A stretch of DNA of 64,000 nt. It comes from Aliiroseovarius sp. Z3 (GTDB lineage: Bacteria > Pseudomonadota > Alphaproteobacteria > Rhodobacterales > Rhodobacteraceae). A model generated the notes under the pieces. That model searched no databases. It was not told the origin of the DNA and saw nothing but the letters and a program-made list of their open reading frames with translations. The stretch covers positions 434,001 through 498,000 of the forward strand of contig NZ_JAFMZK010000003.1 of the NCBI RefSeq assembly GCF_029105185.1, in the 5' to 3' direction. The position numbers and the translations under genes are program-made. This document shows, piece after piece, positions 46,094-55,670 of this stretch. Within the stretch, counting starts at the first letter, position 1, and each line of letters starts with the position of its first letter.

Positions 46094-48844
46094 ATGAGCG
46101 ACGGCATCAAGTTCACCCTGGACGGTCAGGATGTGGTGGCACAGGCGGGGGAAAGCATTTGGGACGTGGCAAAGCGTCAGGGCACCCTGATTCCGCATTT
46201 GTGCCACAAGGACGTGCCGAACCTGCGCGCTGATGGCAACTGCCGCGCCTGCGTGGTCGAGATCGAGGGCGAGCGCGTGTTGGCGGCGTCCTGCATTCGC
46301 GAACCGTCTGAAGGCATGGTGGTTACAACCGACAATGCCCGTGCACGCCAAGCCCGCAAGATGGTGGTCGAGCTTCTGATGGCGGATCAGCCGGAGGCGG
46401 CGCATGACACATCGTCACATCTGTTGGATATGGCCGATGTGACTGGTGTTGAAACCAGCCGTTTTCCGAAGCTTGAGGCCGGACGCGTTCCGCTTCTGGA
46501 TGACAGTCATGTGGCGATGAGCGTCAATCTGGATGCTTGTATTCAGTGCAACCTGTGTGTTCGGGCCTGCCGCGAAGTGCAGGTCAATGATGTGATCGGT
46601 ATGGCGGGGCGTGGTCACGATGCCTATCCCGTGTTTGACATCGCCGATCCGATGGGCGCATCCACCTGTGTCGCCTGCGGCGAATGCGTGCAAGCCTGTC
46701 CCACCGGTGCCCTGATGCCCGCCAAGGTGACGGACACCGAAGACTATGATCGCGAGGTTGAGAGCATTTGCCCCTTCTGCGGTGTTGGCTGCCAGGTCAG
46801 CCTGCGCGTGAAAGATGACAGGGTCGTTTATGTCGAGGGTATTAACGGCCCTGCGAACGAAGGTCGTTTGTGCGTGAAGGGTCGGTTCGGGTTTGACTAT
46901 ATCAACCACGGCCACCGCCTGACCAAACCCCTGATCCGAAAAGAAGGTGCACCCAAGGGGTTGAATGTAGATCCCGCGAATCCGCTGACTCATTTCCGTG
47001 AGGCATCTTGGGACGAGGCGCTGGACATGGCCGCCCAAGGTCTTGCCAAGCTGCGAGACGCCCATGGCGGCGATGCGGTGTCCGGCTTCGGGTCGGCCAA
47101 ATGCACCAACGAAGAAGCGTATCTGTTCCAGAAGCTGATCCGCGCAGGCTTTGGCCACAACAACGTGGACCACTGCACACGGCTGTGCCACGCGTCTTCT
47201 GTTTCGGCATTGCTGGAAAACGTTGGCTCGGGCGCGGTAACAGCCACGTTCAACGAGATCGAGAATGCGGATGTTGCCATTGTCATCGGCTCGAACCCAA
47301 TCGAAAACCATCCGGTCGCCGCGACCTATTTCAAGCAGTTCACCAAACGCGGCGGCAAGCTGATCGTGATGGATCCGCGTGGCACGTCGCTCAGCCGGTT
47401 CGCCACGCATATGTTGCAGTTCAAACCGGGCGGCGATGTGTCGATGCTGAACGCGATCATGCATGTGATCGCCGAAGAAGGCCTGACCGACGACGCCTAT
47501 ATCGCCCAGCATACCGAGAATTGGGAGGCGATGCGCGAGCATCTGCGCGCCTTCCCGCCCGAGGACATGGCCGAGATTTGCGGCATCCCTGCAGATGAGC
47601 TGCGCGCTGTTGCACGCACCTTTGCCAAGGGCAAGGCGGGGATGATTTTCTGGGGCATGGGCGTCAGCCAGCACGTCCACGGCACGGATAATTCCCGTTG
47701 CCTGATTTCTCTGGCGCTGATGACCGGTAATGTTGGGCGTCCGGGCACGGGCCTGCACCCGCTGCGGGGTCAGAACAACGTGCAAGGCGCGTCGGATGCC
47801 GGGCTGATCCCGATGTTCCTGCCGGATTATAAATCGGTGAAAGACCCGGCTGTTCTGGCCGAGTTCAATGCGGTCTGGGGCACCGACAACCTGTCCGACA
47901 AACCCGGTCTGACGGTGGTCGAGATTATGGATGCCGTCCACGATGGCCGCATCAAGGGCATGTATATCCTGGGTGAAAACCCCGCCATGTCCGACCCCGA
48001 TGTGACCCATGTGCGCGAGGCGCTGGAACGGATGGAGTTTCTGGTCAGTCAGGATATCTTCCTGACCGAAACCGCCAGCTATGCCGACGTGGTCCTGCCC
48101 GCCGCCGCATTTGCCGAAAAGACCGGTACGGTGTCCAACACCAACCGGCAGGTTCAGATGGGGCGCCCCGCTGTCCCGCCGCCCGGCGACGCCAAGGAAG
48201 ATTGGTGGATCACAATCGAACTGGCCAAACGTCTGGGGCTGGGCTGGAGCTATACCCACCCGCGCGAGGTATTCGCCGAGATGGGACGTTTGATGCCATC
48301 GCTGAACAACATCACCTGGGACCGTCTGGTGGCGCAAAACGCTGTCACCTATCCATCACTGTCCCCCGAAGATCCGGGGCAGGCGGTTGTATTTGGCGAC
48401 GGTTTCCCCCGAGCAGGAAAACGGGCCCGGTTTACCCCCGCAGCGATCCTGCCACCCGCCGAATTGCCCGACGCCGACTATCCGATGGTCCTGACCACCG
48501 GACGGCAATTGGAGCATTGGCATACAGGATCAATGACCCGCCGCGCCACCGTGCTGGACGCCATCGAACCCGAGGCCAACTGCTCGATCAACCCCAAGAC
48601 TTTGCGCGAAATGGGCGTTGAGGCCGGTGAAATGGTTCGCCTGACCACGCGGCGCGGTTCAATCGAGGTTATGGCGCGCGCGGATTATGGCGTGGCGGAA
48701 AACATGGTGTTCCTGCCTTTCGCCTATGTCGAAGCGGCCGCCAACATGCTGACCAACCCGGCGCTTGATCCTTATGGCAAGATTGCCGAGATGAAGTTCG
48801 CTGCGGTGAAGGTTGAGAAAACCGGGAGCTTGGCGGCGGAGTAG
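46094..48844 (+). CDS. Molybdenum-dependent formate dehydrogenase alpha subunit
   Basis: A 916-residue molybdopterin oxidoreductase oxidising formate to CO2. Domains in order: an N-terminal [2Fe-2S] ferredoxin (Cys37, 50, 53, 67); two [4Fe-4S] motifs CIQCNLCVRAC (149-159) and CVACGECVQACP (192-203); the proximal [4Fe-4S] motif CPFCGVGC with Cys260; then the bis-MGD catalytic part. The metal ligand is Cys365 followed by His366 in RLCHAS, so this is a cysteine rather than selenocysteine enzyme. The start has GGAGGTTTCC. No FdsB/FdsG diaphorase subunits, FdsC/FdhD chaperones or cytochrome genes are adjacent, so its electron partner is unknown. Confidence 0.9.
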   Translation: MSDGIKFTLDGQDVVAQAGESIWDVAKRQGTLIPHLCHKDVPNLRADGNCRACVVEIEGERVLAASCIREPSEGMVVTTDNARARQARKMVVELLMADQPEAAHDTSSHLLDMADVTGVETSRFPKLEAGRVPLLDDSHVAMSVNLDACIQCNLCVRACREVQVNDVIGMAGRGHDAYPVFDIADPMGASTCVACGECVQACPTGALMPAKVTDTEDYDREVESICPFCGVGCQVSLRVKDDRVVYVEGINGPANEGRLCVKGRFGFDYINHGHRLTKPLIRKEGAPKGLNVDPANPLTHFREASWDEALDMAAQGLAKLRDAHGGDAVSGFGSAKCTNEEAYLFQKLIRAGFGHNNVDHCTRLCHASSVSALLENVGSGAVTATFNEIENADVAIVIGSNPIENHPVAATYFKQFTKRGGKLIVMDPRGTSLSRFATHMLQFKPGGDVSMLNAIMHVIAEEGLTDDAYIAQHTENWEAMREHLRAFPPEDMAEICGIPADELRAVARTFAKGKAGMIFWGMGVSQHVHGTDNSRCLISLALMTGNVGRPGTGLHPLRGQNNVQGASDAGLIPMFLPDYKSVKDPAVLAEFNAVWGTDNLSDKPGLTVVEIMDAVHDGRIKGMYILGENPAMSDPDVTHVREALERMEFLVSQDIFLTETASYADVVLPAAAFAEKTGTVSNTNRQVQMGRPAVPPPGDAKEDWWITIELAKRLGLGWSYTHPREVFAEMGRLMPSLNNITWDRLVAQNAVTYPSLSPEDPGQAVVFGDGFPRAGKRARFTPAAILPPAELPDADYPMVLTTGRQLEHWHTGSMTRRATVLDAIEPEANCSINPKTLREMGVEAGEMVRLTTRRGSIEVMARADYGVAENMVFLPFAYVEAAANMLTNPALDPYGKIAEMKFAAVKVEKTGSLAAE

Positions 48845-49065
48845 GCTGGTCTGAGCTGGGGAGTGTGGGTTTTCGAGCCCAAAGTGCGGGATGCTGCAGT
48901 GAGCACCAATGTCTGCTTGGAACAAGCTATCTGTTTGTTATTAAGCTGACGGTTAGACACGCGGCGTTTTGTTTTGAGTGGTTTGGGTTACGAAACACTT
49001 GCTTGCTAAATGCCACTATGTATCAAATGTGTCCGAGGTATTTGGAAATTGTATTTGGGTCCATA

Positions 49066-49707
49066 ATGACGAGGCTGGTATCATTTTGGTTCGGGCTGTT
49101 CGGTATAATTGCGGGTGCTACGGCAGCTATATCTGCAATCTCTCGCCTCGCCTCGATCGGCTTGTCTGGTTACCTAGCAGAGATTGTAGATTTTTATCGC
49201 GATGTAACGTATCCGATTGCGGATTTCTTTGCGGGCCTTTTCGGAATTACTCTTTCACCGCTTGCCGCTGATCTGCTCAGCCTTTACGGTGTTGTAGCTT
49301 TGGTTTTTCTGAGAATTCTGGTTCTCTTGTCGGGCGTTGTGGGACTCATCACGCTTTTCAACCCCTTTAGTATGCGTGCGATGATAAGGCGGCTTTCAAT
49401 ATCGGGCGCACTCGGTCTGCGATGGTGGTACACGCGCTTGGATTTGGATCAAGATGAAAAGAGCAACTTTCGGTTTTGGATTGAAGTCGTTCTTGACTAT
49501 CTGATGCTTGTAGTCGCGATCCCGCTTTGGCCAATATGCGTACGGTATATGTGGAAGAATAGATTTTGCTTCCGAAACGGTCCCTACATTCATACCACCG
49601 ACGAGCTTCATGAGCCCGAGTTTCTTACATTCGATTTTAGATCTATGCTAATGCTTCAGCTTGCCGCGATTTTTGTCGCGGGTCTATTGTTTTACATTTT
49701 CGGCTAG
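49066..49707 (+). CDS. Hypothetical membrane protein, low GC
   Basis: An unrecognised protein of about 213 residues with at least four hydrophobic segments (FWFGLFGIIAGATAAISAI, ADLLSLYGVVALVFLRILVLL, VVLDYLMLVVAIPLWPICV and the C-terminal LQLAAIFVAGLLFYIF) and a charged middle (DLDQDEKSNFRF). The start is uncertain: ATG 49066 gives a clean membrane-protein start, while ATG 49018 adds 16 residues. Base composition and codons (TTT, ATA, TTG) are AT-rich compared with both neighbours, a sign of transfer. No operon partner. Confidence 0.5.
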   Translation: MTRLVSFWFGLFGIIAGATAAISAISRLASIGLSGYLAEIVDFYRDVTYPIADFFAGLFGITLSPLAADLLSLYGVVALVFLRILVLLSGVVGLITLFNPFSMRAMIRRLSISGALGLRWWYTRLDLDQDEKSNFRFWIEVVLDYLMLVVAIPLWPICVRYMWKNRFCFRNGPYIHTTDELHEPEFLTFDFRSMLMLQLAAIFVAGLLFYIFG

Positions 49708-49823
49708 ACTTCAAAAGCTAGAGTGCAGTCAGGCGTAGAGCAAGTTTATCTGAGCGAGCATTGAAAGCGGACATCAAGAACCTAAGAACCAACGGCGGCA
49801 ATGTCCACAAACGCGACAACTGC

Positions 49824-50513
49824 TCACCCCCATTTCACATCCCCAAGAAAGATATATCCCGCCCCATAGATCGTCTTGATCAGGCGTGGGTTTTTGGGGT
49901 CTTCTTTCAGCTTCGTGCGCAGGCGCGAGATACGGACGTCCATCGCGCGGTCGAAGCTTTCACCGGCGACGCCTCCCAGAGTTTCCTGCATCTGCGCACG
50001 CGAGATCAGGCGTTTGGGAGCGTCGAGGAACAGGCGCAACACTTCGCCTTCGGCATGTGAAAACGCCGTTTCTTCGCCGCTGTCATCTTCCAGAATGTAG
50101 CGGTCGAAATGAGCGGTCCAGCCGTTGAAGCGCGCGGTTTGGGATGACTTCACACCTGATTTGGGGCTGCGCAGCCGGGCACGGACGCGGGCGACGACCT
50201 CGGACGGTTCGAACGGCTTGACGATGTAATCGTCGGCACCCAGCTCCAGCCCGGTCACCCGATCCTGCACCTGCGTGCGGCCGGAAATGATAATCACCGC
50301 CGCGCCGCTTTCCAGCGCCAATCGGTGCACCAGTGTCAGCCCGTCGCGGTCCGGCAGGCCAAGATCCACAAGGCAAACATCGGGCGACATCGTGTTCAGG
50401 GCAGCCTCGAATTCCGTGGCGCGGGCGAAGCTGGCGGTGCGAAAGCCCGCATCCTCGAGCGCATTTGACAGCATGCGGCGGATTTCGGGTTCATCATCGA
50501 GGATGGCAACCAT
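49824..50513 (-). CDS. OmpR-family response regulator
   Basis: A 229-residue regulator: receiver domain with Asp50 in CLVDLGLPDRDG and the conserved Lys in DDYIVKPFEPSEV, then an OmpR-type winged helix (DRAMDVRISRLRTKLKED, IKTIYGAGYIF). The ATG at 50513 was chosen; an in-frame TTG at 50525 overlaps the kinase stop. It lies directly after the hybrid kinase gene and is its probable partner. Targets may include the divergent acyl-CoA ligase and liv-type operon, which is inference. Confidence 0.9.
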   Translation of the reverse strand: MVAILDDEPEIRRMLSNALEDAGFRTASFARATEFEAALNTMSPDVCLVDLGLPDRDGLTLVHRLALESGAAVIIISGRTQVQDRVTGLELGADDYIVKPFEPSEVVARVRARLRSPKSGVKSSQTARFNGWTAHFDRYILEDDSGEETAFSHAEGEVLRLFLDAPKRLISRAQMQETLGGVAGESFDRAMDVRISRLRTKLKEDPKNPRLIKTIYGAGYIFLGDVKWG

Positions 50514-50521
50514 GGGTTGGG

Positions 50522-52444
50522 TCAAGTGCGGACCTCGTCAGAAAGAAAGGTGGCAAGCTCTCCTTTGGTGAAGGGCTTGGGAAGAACGGGGAAACCGGCT
50601 TCGGCACGGCGCGGATCGTCGGCAGGAAGGGATGTCATGACCAGCATTGGGACATCGATCCCGGTCGCGCGCAACCCCTTCAATAGCTCGGGCCCGGTTT
50701 GAGCACCCTCCAGCATCACATCGCTGAGGATCAGGCCAAGCCCCTCCAGATCGACCAGTCCCAGCGCCTCTTCTGCCGAGGTCGCTTCGATCACTTGATG
50801 GCCCATTGTGGTCAGCATCTCGCGGACGGATGTGCGGATGTCCTCGTTATCTTCGATGAGCAGGACGAGACGAGGTGAAATGGGCTGCAAAGGTTTGCGA
50901 AGCGGTAAGCGCACCGAGACCACCGCTCCCCCGGTTTCGGACGAATTAAACAGCTTCAATTGCCCTCCGGCCACCTTTGTCTGGTCATAGACCATGGACA
51001 GGCCCAGGCCCGACCCCTCGCCACCCTTGGTCGTGAAAAACGGGTCAAGCGCGTGTTTCAGGGCTTCGGGTGCGAAGCCCGGGCCAGTGTCCGTGACGCG
51101 AAACTCCACCCAGGTTTCACGGATCGGACGTGCGGTCAGGCAAATACTGCCCGGCCCCGACCCGATGGCATGTGTGGCGTTCAGAATCAGGTTTAGAATC
51201 CCGTCCTGCACCGCGCCCGCGTCCAGAATGATTGGATCGTTTAGGTCCGATACCTCGATCTTCAGTTCAATCCCTTCGGGCAGGGTGGAGCGCGCCAGCG
51301 TTTCCAGACCCCGAAGCATATCAGTCACATGGATGGGTTCGAAATGCAGCTCGCGCCGCCCCGAGATCGACGCGATCCGATCCAGCAATGTGCCACCTCG
51401 ACGCACCGCGGCGGTGGTGGCAGTGACCATTTTCTGGGCGTCCTCACCCAACGGCATCTGGGCAAGTTGGCTTTGCAGCCCAAGGATGATGGTCAAAAGG
51501 TTCGAAAAGTCATGCGCTACACCTGACGTCAGTTGCGCCGCAAGCTCACGTTTCCGGGTTTGCGCCAGGGCGGCACGCGCTTGTGCCTCCTGCGTGATGT
51601 CCATCGAAAGGATATAAACGCCGGTGATGTCATCTTCATCGTGGTCGGGGGTCAGCGCGACCCGGATACGGCGACCAGAGGCGTCGTCGACCAGTTCGAA
51701 CACGCTTGGCTCGCCGGTAAACGCGCGGGCAAAATAGGGTGAGATGCGGCTGTAAAACTCGTCACCCAGGGCTTCGCTTGCATGAAGACCGACCAAATCG
51801 GTGGGTCGTCCGGGTATTACATCCCCCAGCCTTCGGTTCGAGAATGTGTATCGGCGATCTTGGTCGATGCGTGCGATATGGGCGGGCATCATCTCAGCAG
51901 TTAGGCGGGTGCGGCTCTCCATTTCGGTCAGTTCGCGCTTGGTTTCCTCCAACGCGGAGTTGGCTGAGGCCAATGCCCGGTTGGTCTGCGTCAGTTCTTC
52001 GGTATAGGCCAGCACCTGATCGGAGAGTTCTTCGGATCGCGCGCGCAACAGGGCCTCTTGCCGCTTGATCGGCGTGATGTCGGTGTAAACCGTGACCCAC
52101 CCGCCCTGTGACAGCGGATGCCCTTCGACCGAGATCACCCGACCGTTGGCTCGGGTGCGCTCCATGTAATGCGGCTCGAACGCAAGTGCCTGTTCGACGC
52201 GTGAGGTCACGAAAGATTCGATATCCCCCACAGCGCCATAATCCCCCCGCTCTGCCAAAAACCGAATGGTGTCGGAAAACTCTGCTCCGGGGGTGACAAG
52301 GTGATTGGGCAGGTCGAACATCTGTTGAAACTGGCGGTTGCCGATCACCAGTTGCAGCTTGCGGTCATAGATGGAAAGTGCCTGTTGAATAAGGTTCAAA
52401 CCGGCTTGCGTCAGGGCCGAGGTTTCGGTCGAATTAACTGGCAA
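50522..52444 (-). CDS. PAS-domain hybrid histidine kinase with C-terminal receiver
   Basis: A 640-residue soluble sensor. A PAS domain lies at about 20-125 (LSIYDRKLQLVIGNRQFQQMF), a coiled coil at about 130-178, a second PAS at about 180-290, a HisKA domain with His311 in SGVAHDFSNLLT, an HATPase domain (Asn422 in LNLILNATHAI; GSGLGLSMV), and a receiver with Asp575 in LILSDVML. No transmembrane helix is seen, so it senses a cytoplasmic signal. The TTG at 52444 is taken as start because GGGAGG lies six bases upstream; the GTG at 52474 has no such site. It forms a pair with the downstream response regulator. Confidence 0.88.
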   Translation of the reverse strand: MPVNSTETSALTQAGLNLIQQALSIYDRKLQLVIGNRQFQQMFDLPNHLVTPGAEFSDTIRFLAERGDYGAVGDIESFVTSRVEQALAFEPHYMERTRANGRVISVEGHPLSQGGWVTVYTDITPIKRQEALLRARSEELSDQVLAYTEELTQTNRALASANSALEETKRELTEMESRTRLTAEMMPAHIARIDQDRRYTFSNRRLGDVIPGRPTDLVGLHASEALGDEFYSRISPYFARAFTGEPSVFELVDDASGRRIRVALTPDHDEDDITGVYILSMDITQEAQARAALAQTRKRELAAQLTSGVAHDFSNLLTIILGLQSQLAQMPLGEDAQKMVTATTAAVRRGGTLLDRIASISGRRELHFEPIHVTDMLRGLETLARSTLPEGIELKIEVSDLNDPIILDAGAVQDGILNLILNATHAIGSGPGSICLTARPIRETWVEFRVTDTGPGFAPEALKHALDPFFTTKGGEGSGLGLSMVYDQTKVAGGQLKLFNSSETGGAVVSVRLPLRKPLQPISPRLVLLIEDNEDIRTSVREMLTTMGHQVIEATSAEEALGLVDLEGLGLILSDVMLEGAQTGPELLKGLRATGIDVPMLVMTSLPADDPRRAEAGFPVLPKPFTKGELATFLSDEVRT

Positions 52445-52658
52445 TTGTGCCTCCCATACATATTTCGCTAGCACCTGAGCAGTCTTAAGAAAAGATGTTT
52501 CAGACGGAGTCTGTGCAGGAAATCAATCACGTAACAATTCGTTAGAATTGCGAAAAAGTGCCGAAACCTTTGACCGCCAAGTTTTTATGGTCAGAGTTGT
52601 AGGGCAAGAATCGCTCTGCACTCGGGAACGTCGCCCGTACCGACGGTGGGAGGAAAAT

Positions 52659-54824
52659 TTGTCACAGGAACTAGCCGCTCAAGGCGACTTTGCTTCCGTT
52701 CCCGCGCTGCTGGCGCGGAACGCGAAGACGTATGGGAATCGCCCAGCCTATCGTGAAAAAGAATTTGGCATCTGGCAAAGCTGGACATGGGCTGAGGCCG
52801 CCGAGGAAATCGAAAATCTTGCCCTTGGACTTCTGGCGCTTGGCATTGATCGCGGCGACCACGTTGCCATCATTGGGCGCAACCGTCCGGCTCACTACTG
52901 GGCCATGGTTGCCGCACAGAAAGTTGGTGCTGTTCCTGTCCCGCTTTACCAGGATGCCGTGGTCGAAGAGATGGAATATGTGCTGGACCATTGCGGCGCA
53001 CGGTTCGTGATCTGTGGAGATCAGGAACAGGTCGACAAGGTCATCGAGGTGCAGGAAAGCGTCAAGCACATCGAGCATGTGATCTACTACGACAAGCGCG
53101 GTTTGCGGAAATATGACCACAGCCACTTGCACTGGTACCATGACATTCAGGAAGAAGGTCGCGTGGCCCATGCGCGGCTGGAAGACGAGATGGCCAAGCG
53201 CGAGGCCGAGCTGAGTTACGACAGCACCTGCGTGATGCTTTATACCTCGGGCACCACGGGGCGCCCGAAAGGCGTGGTTCTGTCAAACCGCAACATTATC
53301 GAAAGCGCCAAGAACACCTCGGGTTTTGACAATTTGGGCGTGAACGAGGACATCCTTGCCTATCTGCCCATGGCGTGGGTGGGTGACTTCATCTTCTCGC
53401 TGGGTCAGGCGATGTGGTGTGGGTTCTGTGTGAATTGCCCGGAAAGCCCGGAAACCATGATGACGGACCTGCGCGAAATTGGTCCGACATATTATTTTGC
53501 ACCGCCGCGGGTGTTCGAAACCCAGCTGACCAACGTGATGATCCGCATGGAAGATAGCGGCGATCTGAAATACGCGCTGTTTCACCATTTCATGGATTTC
53601 GCCAAGAAGGGCGCGGGCGAGAAATACGGCATGCCGCGCCGCAAGGTTACGACTCAGAAAAAGACCCTTGAGCAAAAGCTGCGCCATGGTTTCCGCTATG
53701 CGATGGGTGTTGGTTTCGCGACCGAGACGGTTATTGAAAACCTCATCCGGTTGGGCTTCGCCAAGCTGCGCCATGGCAAGGATGTACGGAAGCATTTCAA
53801 AGCCAAAGACCCGATTGGTTTGAAGCTGTATCGCGGGAACGCTCATGACTATTTCAAGTATCGCTGTGGCGATGTTCTGGTCTATGGCCCGTTGAAAGAC
53901 ACCCTTGGTTTTGGGCGTATCCGCGTCGGATATACCGCCGGTGAAGCAATCGGCCCCGAAATTTTCGAGTTCTACCGCTCGATGGGGATCAACCTGAAAC
54001 AGCTTTACGGCCAGACCGAGGCCACGGTGTTCATCACCGTGCAACCCGATGGTGAAGTGCGCAACGATACTGTTGGTGTGCCAGCCCCGGGTGTTGAGCT
54101 GAAGCTGTCGGACACGGGCGAGATCTTCTATCGCAGCCCCGGCACGTTTGTTGAGTATTACAACAACCCTGAAAGCACCGCCGACACCAAAGACCCCGAA
54201 GGTTGGGTGGCAACTGGCGATGCCGGTTTCTTCGACAAGTCAAACGGGCATTTGCGGATCATCGACCGCGCCAAGGATGTGGGCAAGATGGCCGATGGTC
54301 GCCTGTTCGCTCCGAAATATGTTGAGAACAAACTGAAGTTCTATCCCGACATTCTGGAGGCCGTGGTGTTCGGTAATAACCGGGATATGTGCACGGCATT
54401 CATCAATATCGACCTGACTGCCGTCGGCAACTGGGCAGAACGCAACAACGTCGCCTATGCCTCCTATCAGGAGCTGGCCGGTCATCCGCAGGTGTTGGAT
54501 ACCATTCAAGAGCATGTGGAAGCCGTCAACAAATCCGTTTCCGAGGACGAAATGCTGTCAGGCTGTCAGATTCACCGCTTCCTGATCCTGCACAAGGAAC
54601 TGGACGCCGATGATGGCGAAATGACCCGCACGCGGAAAGTGCGCCGCAAGATCGTCGAGGAGAAATACGCCCCGCTGATCGACGCACTTTACGGTGGAAA
54701 ATCTGAACAATTCATCGAAACCGAAGTCACCTATGAGGATGGGCGCAAAGGTTCGATCAAAGCCACGCTCGACATCCGCGATGCGGCTGTTGTGGGCAAA
54801 GAACAGGGGATGGCGGCAGAATGA
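52659..54824 (+). CDS. AMP-dependent long-chain-type acyl-CoA synthetase
   Basis: A 721-residue ANL-family enzyme of the FAA1-like type, which adenylates a carboxylic acid and transfers it to CoA. The P-loop MLYTSGTTGRPKGVVLS has TSGTTGRPKG at 196-205; the A5-like motif LYGQTEATVF and the hinge region GDAGFFDKSNGHLRIIDRAKD are intact. The start is a TTG at 52659 with GGGAGG five bases upstream. It heads a seven-gene plus-strand run; its stop overlaps the start of the livG-like gene (ATGA). The acid substrate is unknown, and the linked importer suggests exogenous acids. Confidence 0.87.
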   Translation: MSQELAAQGDFASVPALLARNAKTYGNRPAYREKEFGIWQSWTWAEAAEEIENLALGLLALGIDRGDHVAIIGRNRPAHYWAMVAAQKVGAVPVPLYQDAVVEEMEYVLDHCGARFVICGDQEQVDKVIEVQESVKHIEHVIYYDKRGLRKYDHSHLHWYHDIQEEGRVAHARLEDEMAKREAELSYDSTCVMLYTSGTTGRPKGVVLSNRNIIESAKNTSGFDNLGVNEDILAYLPMAWVGDFIFSLGQAMWCGFCVNCPESPETMMTDLREIGPTYYFAPPRVFETQLTNVMIRMEDSGDLKYALFHHFMDFAKKGAGEKYGMPRRKVTTQKKTLEQKLRHGFRYAMGVGFATETVIENLIRLGFAKLRHGKDVRKHFKAKDPIGLKLYRGNAHDYFKYRCGDVLVYGPLKDTLGFGRIRVGYTAGEAIGPEIFEFYRSMGINLKQLYGQTEATVFITVQPDGEVRNDTVGVPAPGVELKLSDTGEIFYRSPGTFVEYYNNPESTADTKDPEGWVATGDAGFFDKSNGHLRIIDRAKDVGKMADGRLFAPKYVENKLKFYPDILEAVVFGNNRDMCTAFINIDLTAVGNWAERNNVAYASYQELAGHPQVLDTIQEHVEAVNKSVSEDEMLSGCQIHRFLILHKELDADDGEMTRTRKVRRKIVEEKYAPLIDALYGGKSEQFIETEVTYEDGRKGSIKATLDIRDAAVVGKEQGMAAE

Positions 54825-55660
54825 CGACAGCGACCGACATGAACGCCAGCAGCGCAGACAGCTATGTCACCGCAGATGGCCGCACCATTGGCGGGGTCGT
54901 GATGGACCTGAAAAACATCACACTGCGCTTTGGTGGTGTGGTGGCGATCAAAGACATCAGCTTTGACATCCGTGAAGGTGAAATTCGTGCAATCATCGGC
55001 CCGAACGGGGCTGGCAAATCCTCGATGCTGAACGTGATTTCCGGGTTCTATAAACCACAGGAAGGCGAGGTTTGGTTCCGTGGGTCGAAACGCCCGCCGA
55101 TGAAGCCCTATCAGGTTGCACGGCAAGGCCTTGCGCGGACCTTCCAGAACATCGCTTTGTTCGACGGGATGACCGTTCTGGACAACATCATGACCGGACG
55201 CCTGAACCACATGAAAGCAAACATGTTTCAGCAGGCCATCTGGAAAGGCAAAGCCGAGCGGGAAGAGATCGCGAACCGCGAAATTTGCGAGAAGGTCATC
55301 GACTTTCTGGAAATCCAGCACATCCGCAAGACGCCTGTGGGGCGCCTGCCTTACGGCCTGAAAAAACGGGTCGAGCTGGCGCGCGCGCTGGCCGCTCAAC
55401 CATCGCTGCTTCTGCTTGACGAGCCCATGGCCGGTATGAACGTTGAGGAAAAAGAGGACATGTCCCGCTTCATCCTTGATATGAACGATGAATTTGGCAC
55501 CACCATCGCCCTGATCGAACACGATATGGGCGTCGTGATGGACCTGTCCGACCGAGTGGTCGTGATGGATTACGGAAAGAAAATCGGGGACGGCACACCG
55601 GACGAGGTGCGCAACAACCAGGATGTGATCGACGCCTATCTTGGCGTGGCACACGATTAA
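54821..55660 (+). CDS. Branched-chain amino acid-type ABC transporter ATP-binding protein (LivG-like)
   Basis: A 279-residue ATPase of the HAAT family. Walker A is GPNGAGKSS, the signature reads LPYGLKKRVELARAL, Walker B is LLLLDEPMAGMN and the H loop is LIEHDMGVVM. It has about 25 extra N-terminal residues before the ABC core. The ATG overlaps the synthetase stop. It works with the LivF-like ATPase encoded downstream. Confidence 0.93.
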   Translation: MTTATDMNASSADSYVTADGRTIGGVVMDLKNITLRFGGVVAIKDISFDIREGEIRAIIGPNGAGKSSMLNVISGFYKPQEGEVWFRGSKRPPMKPYQVARQGLARTFQNIALFDGMTVLDNIMTGRLNHMKANMFQQAIWKGKAEREEIANREICEKVIDFLEIQHIRKTPVGRLPYGLKKRVELARALAAQPSLLLLDEPMAGMNVEEKEDMSRFILDMNDEFGTTIALIEHDMGVVMDLSDRVVVMDYGKKIGDGTPDEVRNNQDVIDAYLGVAHD

Positions 55661-55670
55661 GGGGGGACTT

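Noticed and set aside
46415-48337. Long minus-strand open frame (640 codons) opposite the formate dehydrogenase gene
   Set aside because: It is a shadow of a clear gene with iron-sulfur and molybdopterin motifs; the antisense product has no recognisable domain.
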